From Odontesthes bonariensis (taxonomy: Eukaryota; Chordata; Actinopteri; Atheriniformes; Atherinopsidae), in assembly GCF_027942865.1 (NCBI RefSeq), contig NC_134514.1, positions 560,618 to 624,617 of the forward strand: 64,000 nucleotides of DNA, in the 5' to 3' direction. Shown here piece after piece: positions 33,604-46,435 of the stretch; position 1 is the first letter of the stretch; every line of letters begins with the position of its first letter. A model generated the notes under the pieces. That model did not search any database. It saw only the letters and a list, made by a program, of their open reading frames with translations, and was not told the DNA's origin. Position numbers and translations under genes: made by a program.

Positions 33604-36600
33604 CTGCGCAGACGGACACCACAGAAGAAGAGACGAACCCGGGGGCGTGCGGGGGGAGGGGGGGACAACAGAAAGGAGGGTCAACGGATGGCAAATTAAA
33701 TCAACGAGTAAAATAACTGTAACCATGGCAACACAGGGGTGGAAACAGAAGCGGAAACCAAAGGAAACTGATGGAGGTGAAAGGTGGAGGAACAGAGGAG
33801 TGAGGTGGAGCAGAAAAAAAACACATCCTGCTGACATCCAATCAGAAAAAGAACCAGGGGCTGATGGGAGTTGTAGTGTAACACCACCAAAGGCATCAGG
33901 TTCTTTCAATTACTCCATTTCAGGTCGTGTTTCCATGGAAATACGTATAAATTGCACGAAAACCACGGCATTTTAACCTTTCGGCCCGTCGTTTAGGCTT
34001 CTTCATAGTTTACGGACCGTTGTTTACGCTTCTTCCAAGTTTACGGCCCGTCGTTTACGCGCCTTCTAAGTTTACGGACCGTTATTTACGCTTCTTCCAA
34101 GTTTACGGACCGTCGTTTACGCGCCTTCTAAGTATACGGACCGTCGTTTACGCGCCTTCTAAGTTTACGGACCGTCGTTTACGCGCCTTCTAAGTATACG
34201 GACCGTCGTTTACGCTTCTTCTGAGTTTACGGACCGTCGTTTACGCGCCTTCTAAGTTTACGGACCGTTATTTACGCTTCTTCCAAGTTTACGGCCCGTC
34301 ATTTACGCTTCTTCCAAGTTTACGGCCCGTCGTTTACGCTTCTTCCAAGTTTACGGGCCGTCGTTTACGCTTCTTCTGAGTTTACGGCCCGTCGTTTACG
34401 CTTTTTCTGAGTTTACGGACCGTCGTTTACGCGCCTTCTAAGTTTACGGACCGTCGTTTACGCGCCTTCTAAGTTTACGGCCCGTTATTTACAATTCTTC
34501 CAAGTTTACGGACCGTCGTTTACGCGCCTTCTAAGTATACGGACCGTCGTTTACGCGCCTTCTAAGTTTACGGACCGTCGTTTACGCGCCTTCTAAGTAT
34601 ACGGACCGTCGTTTACGCGCCTTCTAAGTTTACGGACCGTCGTTTACGCGCCTTCTGAGTTTACGGACCGTCGTTTACGCTTCTTCTGAGTTTACGGACC
34701 GTCCTTTACGCTCCTTCTAAGTTTACGGACTGTCGTTTACGCTTCTTCTGAGTTTACGGACCGTCGTTTACGCTTCTTCTGAGTTTACGGACCGTCGTTT
34801 ACGCTTCTTCTGAGTTTACAGATCGTCGTTTACGCTTCTTCTGAGTTTACGGATCGTCGTTTACGCTTCTTCTGAGTTTACGGACCGTCCTTTACGCTTC
34901 TTCTAAGTTTACGGACCGTCGTTTACGCTTCGTCTAAAGGCTCTAGCATGGTTGCTGCGTCTGCTCACGCGAGCGGTGTTGATGACGTCACGAGTTCGTG
35001 CCCGCCATATATAGTGGCGCAAGTCGTTGCGCCAGTAGTTGCAATTTTCTCCGTCACAGAGGTGGCGCTGCTACCTGAAGGTTACCGCTAACTACTCTAC
35101 AACCACGAAAGTGAAGAAGAAAACAATGAAGAGCAGGAATACTGTCATTAATGATACTGCTGCAGTATTCGGATAATTTTAATTTTCTAATTCAGTTAAA
35201 AGAGGTGAATGTCTGAAACCCCCGGCATCACCACTTTTTGAGTCTCTGCCCTCTTCTTTGCCTTCACGTATCTGTCCCGTAGCTTCTTCCACACATTCTT
35301 ACAGAACTCTTCCTCTTTCCCCAAAGTTCTGCCCATCTCTGTGCACCAGTTTTGGGAGTTTACGTGCTCCCTGTGCTGTTTCCCTGCAGTTTCGTACAGC
35401 TGCCTGTACAAACGCACCTCCTGACTGAGCCTGGTCTCACAACGGTCCATCCGGTTTTTCGTTGGTGGCGCCGCCAAGTTACAATAATCGACTGGTGCAC
35501 GACACCGCGCTGCGCCGTCTTTTCAAGGGAAGCGCCAGGCCTGATACGTCATTTTGACGTCACGGTCCACCACCGCCGTGACAGACGCGTCAACCATGCT
35601 AGCGCCTTAAGTTTACGGACCGTCGTTTACGCTTCTTCTAAGTTTACGGCCCGTCGTTTACGCTTCTTCTGAGTTTACGGCCCGTCGTTTACGCTTCTTC
35701 TGAGTTTACGGACCGTCGTTTACGCTTCTTCTGAGTTTACGGACCCTCGTTTACGCTTCTTCTGAGTTTACGGACCGTCGTTTACGCTTCTTCTGAGTTT
35801 ACGGACCGTCCTTTACGCTTCTTCTAAGTTTACGGACCGTCGTTTACGCGCCTTCTAAGTTTACGGCCCGTTATTTACAATTCTTCCAAGTTTACGGACC
35901 GTCGTTTACGCGCCTTCTAAGTATACGGACCGTCGTTTACACGCCTTCTAAGTTTACGGACTGTCGTTTACGCGCCTTCTAAGTATACGGACCGTCGTTT
36001 ACGCGCCTTCTAAGTTTACGGACTGTCGTTTACGCTTCTTCTGAGTTTACGGACCGTCCTTTACGCTTCTTCTAAGTTTACGGACCGTCGTTGACACTTC
36101 TTCTGAGTTTACGGATCGTCGTTTACGCTTCTTCTGAGTTTACGGACCGTCCTTTACGCTTCTTCTAAGTTTACGGACCGTCGTTGACGCTTCGTCTAAA
36201 GGCTCTAGCATGGTTGCTGCGTCTGCTCACGCGAGCGGTGTTGATGACGTCACGAGTTCGTGCCCGCCATATATAGTGGCGCAAGTCGTTGCGCCAGTAG
36301 TTGCAATTTTCTCCGTCACAGAGGTGGCGCTGCTACCTGAAGGTTACCGCTAACTACTCTACAACCACGAAAGTGAAGAAGAAAACAATGAAGAGCAGGA
36401 ATACTGTCATTAATGATACTGCTGCAGTATTCGGATAATTTTAATTTTCTAATTCAGTTAAAAGAGGTGAATGTCTGAAACCCCCGGCATCACCACTTTT
36501 TGAGTCTCTGCCCTCTTCTTTGCCTTCACGTATCTGTCCCGTAGCTTCTTCCACACATTCTTACAGAACTCTCCCTCTTTCCCCAAAGTTCTGCCCGTCT

Positions 36601-39600
36601 CTGTGCACCAGTTTTGGGAGTTTACGTGCTCCCTGTGCTGTTTCCCTGCAGTTTCGTACAGCTGCCTGTACAAACGCACCTCCTGACTGAGCCTGGTCTC
36701 ACATCGGTCCATCCGGTTTTTCGTTGGTGGCGCCGCCAAGTTACAATAATCGACTGGTGCACGACACCGCGCTGCGCCGTCTTTTCAAGGGAAGCGCCAG
36801 GCCTGATACGTCATTTTGACGTCACGGTCCACCACCGCCGTGACAGACGCGTCAACCATGCTAGCGCCTTAAGTTTACGGACCGTCGTTTACGCTTCTTC
36901 TAAGTTTACAGCCCGTCGTTTACGCTTCTTCTAAGTTTACGGCCCGTCGTTTACGCTTCTTCTGAGTTTACAGCCCGTCGTTTACGCTTCTTCTAAGTTT
37001 ACGGCCCGTCGTTTACGCTTCTTCTGAGTTTACGGCCCGTCGTTTACGCTTCTTCTGAGTTTACGGCCCGTCGTTTACGCTTCTTCTAAGTTTACGGCCC
37101 GTCGTTTACGCTTCTTCTGAGTTTACGGCCCCTCGTTTACGCTTCTTCTGAGTTTACGGCCCGTCGTTTACGCTTCTTCTGAGTTTACGGCCCGTCGTTT
37201 ACGCTTCTTCTGAGTTTACGGACCGTCGTTTACGCTTCGTCTGAGTTTACGGACCGTCGTTTACGCTTCTTCTAAGTTTACAGACCGTCGTTTACGCTTC
37301 TTCTAAGTTTACAGCCCGTCGTTTACGCTTCTTCTGAGTTTACGGCCCGTCGTTTACGCTTCTTCTGAGTTTACGGACCGTCGTTTACGCTTCTTCTGAG
37401 TTTACAGACCGTCGTTTACGCTTCTTCTAAGTTTACAGACCGTCGTTTACGCGCCTTCTAAGTTTACGGCCCATCGTTTCGAGCATAATTTCATCCAAAC
37501 ATGAAGCGTACAAAGAGACAAAGTGAGCTGAGATGCTATGATCAACTTTATTCAACAAGCTCAGATATTCTCCAACACGAGGACGAAGCAGAGGCACACA
37601 GTCAGACATCTTTATCATCACTCTGCAGATAATAAAACGTCTCAGAAGAAAGTCACGTTTCGTTATCGTCCTGAATTACCAAACATAACTGGGTTTCCTG
37701 GTTTAAAGCAATGAAAAGTAAAAAAAAAAAAAAAGGACGACCGACTGTTCTTCTGAGCTCAGGATGGCCGGTGCCGAATCCTCATTCAATCGGACTTTAA
37801 GGCAGGACCAAAAGACCTCAAGTGGACCAAACTACCCATCAAATATGAAATGGTTAAAATGGTCTGTTCTGAGCAGAACCAAGATTTAGTTCCAGCATCC
37901 CGACCCCCTACAGGCAGAGAAGTGAAAACTAAAGAAGAACTGGAGACACTGGTTGGGTTGTGGTTCTGGTCCTGGTATTACTGACCGGTTACTCAATCTC
38001 CATGTGAACGTAGATCTGCTCAGTGATGAAAACGCTCAGTCACTGCTGGCATCACAAAGAGGAAGACCACAAGAGGACATTAACTTTTGGTTCAGTTCAG
38101 GCAAACATGTCAGCAAAGAACATCAGAACTCCGACGGGTCAAAACAAGTGGCTCCGAACCATTTTACAAACAGTAAAAAACACACTCAGACAGGCAGCCA
38201 ATCATAAGGCACGGGGGCGGGGCTTCAACAGGCAGGTAACGAGCTTCATGGCGGGATTGTCAGGTTTCAATGTTAGCTGATGGATCGTGTGATCCTCTAT
38301 GGCTCAAAGGATCTCCAACATCCAAACAACATACGTGTGCTTGGCTGACAACGGTTTGGTCCCAACATGGCTTCAACAGGGAGCCACAAACCAGTACTGG
38401 TCTGGACCGACAACAAGGAGCCACAAACCAGTTCTGGTCAGGACCGACGACAAGGAGCCACAAACCAGTTCTGGTCAGGACCGACGACAAGGAGCCACAA
38501 ACCAGTTCTGGTCAGGACCGACAACAAGGAGCCACAAACCAGTTCTGGTCTGGACCGACGACAAGGAGCCACAAACCAGTTCTGGTCAGGACCGACGACA
38601 AGGAGCCACAAACCAGTTCTGGTCTGGACCGACAACAAGGAGCCACAAACCAGTTCTGTTCAGGACCGAATCATTTTCTGGCAGCTGAGAAGTTCTGGTG
38701 ATGATATGAAGTCATTTCAAGTCAAAGGGTAAAGTTCACGTGAGATTGTGCTGAGTGTGTGACCAGTGGAGGAAACTGGTGAGAACTGGATCTGATAAAC
38801 GTGCTCCATCTTATAGAGCAGAAATATGTTGAATAGATATGAGATATAATAAATCCGATGCAGGGAACCGACAACAACCTGTTCGGATCAAACAGCTCGC
38901 TTTGCGTCTGATTTCTGACATCTATAACACTAGAAGGAAAGTGTCCATCTGAGGCGGACAGATGGACACTTTCCGTCCCTGGGGGGGCCGCGGCCGGCGT
39001 GCCGTCAGACGTGCGGCGGCAGATGAACGTAGATGGCGCACAGCACCGACACGATGGACAGGTAAAAGAGGGCGAAGCCGGCCAGCTGGACCTGCAGGGA
39101 GGGGCCGACAGGGGGCGGGGCCAAGGACAGCAGCACGCCCACCGTCCTGTAAACCCCGCCTCCCGATCCCTCCAGAACCTCCCCCACCGAACAGAGGCGG
39201 TCCTGAGGGCGTGGGTGAGATGGACACGGTGGAGAACGTGGACGGAGGAAGAGACAGAATGATGAAAGATGGAGGAAAGGAAACAAGGCTGTTAGTCGAG
39301 GAGAAGAAGAAGAAGAAGAAGAAGCTTCATCATCAGTTTCAGTTTCAGTAGCTTTAAATCAATCACACGGGCTATGTTCGAAACCGCCTACTACTCCTAC
39401 TACTCCTACTACTCCTACTACCTTTAACTTTTTTTAAGTTCCCGGATGCATACTAGATTCTCCTAAATGTTGGGTATGCATCATGAGGTTACTACTCATA
39501 CTCAAACTACCCAAGATGCAACGTAACGTGACGTCGCCGATCGTCATTTCCTGTCAAAACGGCAGTTTCAAGCTAGCTACAACGAGGGTAGGTTCACTTC

Positions 39601-42600
39601 CTGTTTTCAAAACAAAAGCACCAATTGTATGGTAATGGCTTTCCCTATGATAAAAGGCAACGGGTATTTTATTTTGTGAAAATAACAGGAAGTGTGTTAG
39701 CTCACTGCGGCTAGCTTTAGTAGCGCCGAATTCGTGGGAACAAAATTGTAAACAGCCGGTATTTTGTCAGGTTTTCAACATGTTGGGGATCTAAACGACT
39801 ACTTTCTCACCTGAAAATGTTTCAAATGTTGCTAAAGTTTACAGAGTTTAGAGCTTAAGAGAAATCAGCTTCAGGCCGGCTGATTTCGGCTCGGGCAGGA
39901 GCGAAATGCATTGTGGGTAAACACTCTGCATACTGTCTGATTGATGAGTATGTAGTATGCAGTATGTAGTATGTAGTATGTGGTATGCGGTATGTAGTAT
40001 GCGGTATGCGGTATGTAGTATGCGGTATGCGGTATGTAGTATGCGGTATGTGGTATGTAGTATGCAATATGCAGTATGCGGTATGCAGTATGTAGTATGC
40101 GGTATGTAGTATGCGGTATGTGGTATGCAATATGCAGTGTGCAGTATGCAGTATGCAGTATGCAGTGTGTAGTATGCAGTATGCAGTATGCAGTGTGTAG
40201 TATGCAGTATGCAGTATGCAGTGTGTAGTATGCAGTATGCAGTGTGCAGTATGCAGTATGCAGTATGCAGTATGTAGTATGCAGTATGCAGTATGCAGTA
40301 TGTAGTATGCAGTATGCAGTATGCAGTATGTAGTATGCAGTATGCAGTATGCAGTATGTAGTAGGCGGTTTTGAACACAGCCACTGAATCCATCAGATCT
40401 CCTCCTCAGAGGTACTGAGCTCCTCTTCTCTTCTGTCCTGATGGATTCAGCCTCATTCATTCATCCATCCGGTCACTAACAGCCCATCACTCAGGTGTGT
40501 GTTACCTGTGGAACCCCAATCCTGCGGCACGCCTCCAGGAAGTTCTCTACGTTCCGCCGACATTTGGCCATGGTGAGTTTAGGCTGCGGAGTGAGATGAG
40601 ATTCAGATTTATTGTCATTACACAATATGCTATACAAGTATAGCATAACGAAAAGTAAGTTCCAGTACGACCCATCCAGACAGACAACTTAAAAAACAAA
40701 CAAGGGAGACGGGTGACCATGGCCATGCCGCTCAGTGATAATTATTATAATGACAATTAATAGCTCAGTGATAATTTATATTTATAATCAATTCAACTCT
40801 TACTGTTCTGCATTTCTAATTTTTATTATTTTATGTTATTGTTGAGTGTTGTACTTTGTGAGTGAAGTTACCGGAGTCAAATTCCTTGTTTGTTTAGTCA
40901 AACCTGGCCAATAAAGCTGATTCTGATTCTGATAAGCGCTGCCAGATAGGAGAAATACCACATTAGGTGAGAGGAGGAGAAAATCATATTTCACACTTTA
41001 CCCTTACCAAGATACAGTTTGAGATTGCAAAAAAAAAACAGCACAAAAAAGAAAAAGCAACACATACACACAACATCAAGCCTTGGGACCGGTGAGGAGG
41101 TGTGGGAGTCGCGTATGTTAATCATTGAGCATGTGTGTGTGCTTTGTAGGGATGGGAATCGAAAACCGGTTCTTGTTGAGAACCGGTTCCCAGTGTTTCA
41201 ATTCCTTGGAATCGTTTTGGCGATTTTGCAAACGATTCCCTTATCGATTCCAGTGGGCGCGAATGACGTCACCACGCAGCGTTGCGTGGCGAGTCCAGCG
41301 TAGCCAGCAGCCAACAGTAAACATGGCGCCCAAGCGGTACAAACGCTCGAAAGTTTGGTTACACATCCCTAAAAAAGACGACAACAGGGCAACTTGCAAA
41401 GTGAATATTTCACCAAAGGGAGGAAATACTACCAACATGCAATAACTATGAATGAATGATTAACGTTGGTGAATCTGAACCCAGCAACGTTAGCAACGTT
41501 AGCAACGTTAGCATGTCCTCGGCTAACACTGCAGGTAACTAACAAACACTGTCTATCATGTTAGCACCATTTGCCTGATTGTAAAAGCTGCTGTTAGTAA
41601 CGGTTAAGGTTAAATGAATGCCTTCTCAGGCATTACATTTAGATGAAATCATGAGAGACAGAGCCTGACTGGCTCAGAGCCAGAGGCTGGTGGTGCTACC
41701 CCCAGTTCACCTCTACCTCCAGCTTCTCCTTTCACCAGAGCAGGAAGAGTTAAATTACCCAGGTGGTCAGCTGGGAGGGACTCACCACAGCGGGGGAGGG
41801 GACGTGGATGCTGGGGACGGACCGCGGTCTCACATGATTGGCCAGGTGACACAGCACCACGCCGTCTGTCAGAGCTGCTCCCAGGTCGCTAGGCAACGAC
41901 ACCTTTAGACGAGCCTCGATGTTCTAGAGACACAAAGGACAGGTGTGAGACAGATGTGGGACAGGTGTGGGACAGGTGAGGGACAGGTGTGAGACAGGTG
42001 AGGGACAGGTGAGAGACAGGTGAGGGACAGGTGTGGGACAGGTGAGGGACAGGTGAGGGACAGGTGAGGGACAGGTGTGAGACAGGTGTGAGACAGGTGA
42101 GGGACAGGTGTGAGACAGGTGTGAGACAGGTGTGAGACAGGTGAGGGACAGGTGTGAGACAGGTGTGAGACAGGTGTGAGACAGGTGAGGGACAGGTGTG
42201 AGACAGGTGAGGGACAGGTGTGAGACAGGTGTGAGACAGGTGTGAGACAGGTGTGAGACAGGTGAGGGACAGGTGTGAGACAGGTGAGGGACAGGTGAGG
42301 GACAGGTGTGAGACAGGTGAGGGACAGGTGTGAGACAGGTGAGGGACAGGTGAGGGACAGGTGTGAGACAGGTGAGGGACAGGTGAGGGACAGGTGTGAG
42401 ACAGGTGAGGGACAGGTGTGAGACAGGTGAGGGACAGGTGAGGGACAGGTGTGAGACAGGTGAGGGACAGGTGTGAGACAGGTGAGGGACAGGTGAGGGA
42501 CAGGTGTGAGACAGGTGAGGGACAGGTGAGGGACAGGTGTGAGACAGGTGAGGGACAGGTGTGAGACAGGTGAGGGACAGGTGAGGGACAGGTGTGAGAC

Positions 42601-45600
42601 AGGTGAGGGACAGGTGTGAGACAGGTGTGAGACAGGTGTGAGACAGGTGTGAGACAGGTGAGGGACAGGTGTGAGACAGGTGAGGGACAGGTGTGAGACA
42701 GGTGTGAGACAGGTGTGAGACAGGTGTGAGACAGGTGTGAGACAGGTGAGGGACAGGTGTGAGACAGGTGAGGGACAGGTGAGGGACAGGTGTGAGACAG
42801 GTGAGGGACAGGTGTGAGACAGGTGAGGGACAGGTGAGGGACAGGTGAGGGACAGGTGTGAGACAGGTGAGGGACAGGTGTGAGACAGGTGAGGGACAGG
42901 TGAGGGACAGGTGTGAGACAGGTGAGGGACAGGTGAGGGACAGGTGTGAGACAGGTGAGGGACAGGTGTGAGACAGGTGAGGGACAGGTGAGGGACAGGT
43001 GTGAGACAGGTGAGGGACAGGTGAGGGACAGGTGTGAGACAGGTGAGGGACAGGTGTGAGACAGGTGAGGGACAGGTGAGGGACAGGTGTGAGACAGGTG
43101 AGGGACAGGTGTGAGACAGGTGTGAGACAGGTGAGGGACAGGTGAGGGACAGGTGTGAGACAGGTGAGGGACAGGTGTGACACAGGTGTGACAGGTGTGG
43201 AACAGGTGTGGAACAGGTGTGAGACAGGTGTGAGACAGGTGTGACACAGGTGTGACACAGGTGTGGAACAGGTGTGGGACAGGTGTGGGACAGATGTGGA
43301 ACAGATGTTGGACAGATGTTGGACAGGTGTGGGACAGGTGTGGAACAGGTGTGACACAGGTGTCGAACAGTTGTGGGACAGGTGTGGGACAGATGTGGAA
43401 CAGATGTTGGACAGGTGTGGGAAAGATGTGGAACAGGTGTGGGACAAGTGCTGGACAGGTGTGAGACAGGTGTCGAACAGGTGTGGGACAGGTGTGAGAC
43501 AGTTGTGGGACAGGTGTGGGACAGATGTGGAACAGATGTTGGACAGGTGTGGAACAGGTGTGGGACAGATGTGGAACAGATGTTGGACAGGTGTGGGACA
43601 GGTGTCGAACAGGTGTGGGACAGGTGTGAGACAGATGTGGGACAGATGTGGAACAGATGTTGGACAGGTGTGGGACAGGTGTGAGACAGTTGTGGGACAG
43701 GTGTGGGAAAGATGTGGAACAGATGTGGAACAGGTGTCGAACAGATGTTGGACAGGTGTGGGACAGGTGTCGAACAGATGTGGGACAGGTGTTGGACAGA
43801 TGTGGGACAGGTGTGAGACAGGTGTGGGACAGGTGCTGGACAGGTGTGAGACAGTTGTGGGACAGGTGTGGGACAGGTGTGGGACAGATGTGGAACAGAT
43901 GTGGAACAGATGTTGGACATGTGTCGAACAGGTGTGAGACAGGTGTTGGACAGATGTTGGACAGATGTGGGACGGGTGTGGGACAGATGGGAGACAGGTG
44001 TGAGACAGGTGTAGACAGGTGTCGAACAGGTGTGAGACAGGTGTTGGACAGGTGTGGGACAGGTGTGGGACAGATGTTGGACAGGTGTTGGACAGGTGTG
44101 AGACAGGTGTGGACAGGTGTCGAACAGGTGTGAGACAGGTGTTGGACAGGTGTGAGAGGTGTGAGACAGGTGTGGACAGGTGAGGGACAGATGTTGGACA
44201 GATGTTGGACAGGTGTGGGACAGATGTTTGACAGCACCTTTCTGAGCTGCTCCACCAGCTCTGCATCTTCTCCCACCAGAGGCGGCGGCCCAGGCGCCTC
44301 CTGCTGGCTCTGAGCAGGTGTGGCGGCGGCGTCCCCTGGTGGACAGAGAGGGAAGCGCAGCAGCAGTCACACACCTGACAGGTGAAGCTGCTCTCAGCTC
44401 CTATTGGCTGATAACAAAGACGGACCACGCACCTTTCCTTTTCTCCTCTCTCTGTCCGAGGCGATACAGGAAGCTCTCCGGCCTCACGCTGGCTGTCCGA
44501 CAGGCGGCCACGCCCCCTGAGCCGGGGTACGAAGGCGACTGATTGGCTGAGAGAAATCAGAACACGCCGAGTCAAAGGCAGGTGAAGGCGATCAGACCGA
44601 TGATGTCAGAGTCATGTGGCTGTGCTTACCTGTAGGAGACAGAGCGGCCCTGTCCTCCCCCTGCTGAGAGAACACACAGTTACACACCTGCATTAGGAAA
44701 CTCTGAAAGTGTATACTGATCTGAACGTGACGATCAGACGGCACCTGAGACCAGTCTGGTGTGAGTCTGACCTAAAGCCATCATGAGGTCCGAGGAAGAA
44801 CCTTTTCACATCACGTGTGACATCACAAGTCGGACTTAACAGGTGAGATCATAAACGGGTGAGATCATAAACAGGTGAGATCATAAACGGGTGAGATCAT
44901 AAACGGGTGAGATCATAAACAGGAAACAGGTGAGTCCGACTCAACCTGCAGAACCCACTGACACACAGAGAGGAGAAGAAACAACCATGAAAAAGAAGAA
45001 GATTCTCTCTGGATCAACTGAGCTCTTCAGCTGTGAGCCGACGTCAGAACCGGACCTGATGTGTCACCAGAACAAACATTTGTGTTTCTCACAGGTTCTT
45101 CTCCTGGTTCTCTCAAACACCCGGGCTGTGTTCAAAACCGCCTACTTCTCCTACTACTCATACTACCTTTAACTTTTTTTAAGTTCCCGGATGCATACTA
45201 GATTCTAAATGTTGGGTATGCATCATGAGGTTACTACTCATACTCAAACTACCCAAGATGCAACGTAACGTGGCCGATCGTCATTTCCTGTCAAAACGGC
45301 AGTTTCAAGCTAGCTAAAACGAGGGTAGGTTCACTTCCTGTTTTCAAAACAAAAGCACCAATTGTATGGTAATGGCTTTCCCTATGATAAAAGGCAACGG
45401 GTATTTTATTTTGTGAAAATAACCGGAAGTGCGTTAGCTCACTGCGGCTAGCTTTAGCAGCGCCGAAGTTGTGGGAACAAAATTGTAAACAGCCGGTATT
45501 TTGTCAGATTTTCAACACGTTGGGGATCTAAACGACTACTTTCTCTCCTGAAAATGTTTCAAATGTTGCTAAAGTTTACAGAGTTTAGAGCTTAAGGGAA

Positions 45601-45830
45601 ATCAGCTTCAGGCCGGCTGATTTCGGCTCGGGCAGGAGCGAAATGCATTGTGGGTAAACGCTCTGCATACTGTCTGATTGATGAGTATGCAGTATGTAGT
45701 ATGCAGTATGCAGTATGTAGTATGCAGTATGGAGTATGCAGTATGGAGTATGCAGTATGGAGTATGCAGTATGCAGTATGCAGTATGGAGTATGCAGTAT
45801 GCAGTATGGAGTATGCAGTATGCAGTATGG

Positions 45831-45864
<34 letters not shown>

Positions 45865-45970
45865 GAGTATGCAGTATGCAGTATGCAGTATGGAGTATGC
45901 AGTATGGAGTATGGAGTATGCAGTATGCAGTATGGAGTATGCAGTATGCAGTATGGAGTATGCAGTATGG

Positions 45971-46004
<34 letters not shown>

Positions 46005-46130
46005 GAGTATGCAGTATGGAGTATGGAGTATGCAGTATGGAGTATGCAGTATGCAGTATGGAGTATACAGTTACAGTATGCAGTATGCAGTATGCAGTAT
46101 GGAGTATGGAGTATGGAGTATGCAGTATGG

Positions 46131-46164
<34 letters not shown>

Positions 46165-46283
46165 GAGTATGCAGTATGGAGTATGGAGTATGCAGTATGG
46201 AGTATGCAGTATGCAGTATGGAGTATACAGTTACAGTATGCAGTATGCAGTATGCAGTATGGAGTATGGAGTATGCAGTATGG

Positions 46284-46317
<34 letters not shown>

Positions 46318-46318
46318 G

Positions 46319-46349
<31 letters not shown>

Positions 46350-46401
46350 TACAGTATGCAGTATGCAGTATGCAGTATGGAGTATGCAGTATGCAGTATG
46401 G

Positions 46402-46435
<34 letters not shown>

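Larger units (their letters stand above)
33975..37472. repeat. 31-bp CpG-rich minisatellite, split by two Harbinger-like insertions
   Basis: Units of 31 bp (AGTTTACGGACCGTCGTTTA then CGCTTCTTCTA or CGCGCCTTCTA) occupy 33975-34937, 35608-36199 and 36870-37472. Each has three to five CpGs. The array lies in the intron between the two alternative lrch3 ends. Confidence 0.95.

Noticed and set aside
35352..35672. Plus-strand 106-aa frame repeated at 36614-36934
   Set aside because: It is the complement of the MADF-like frame inside the Harbinger-like element and runs into the array.
41889..44575. Open frames of 795-883 aa on the minus strand
   Set aside because: They are the 11-bp array read through in all three frames ([10 protein letters not shown] repeats); only the short ends coincide with real lrch3 exons, which splice out the array.
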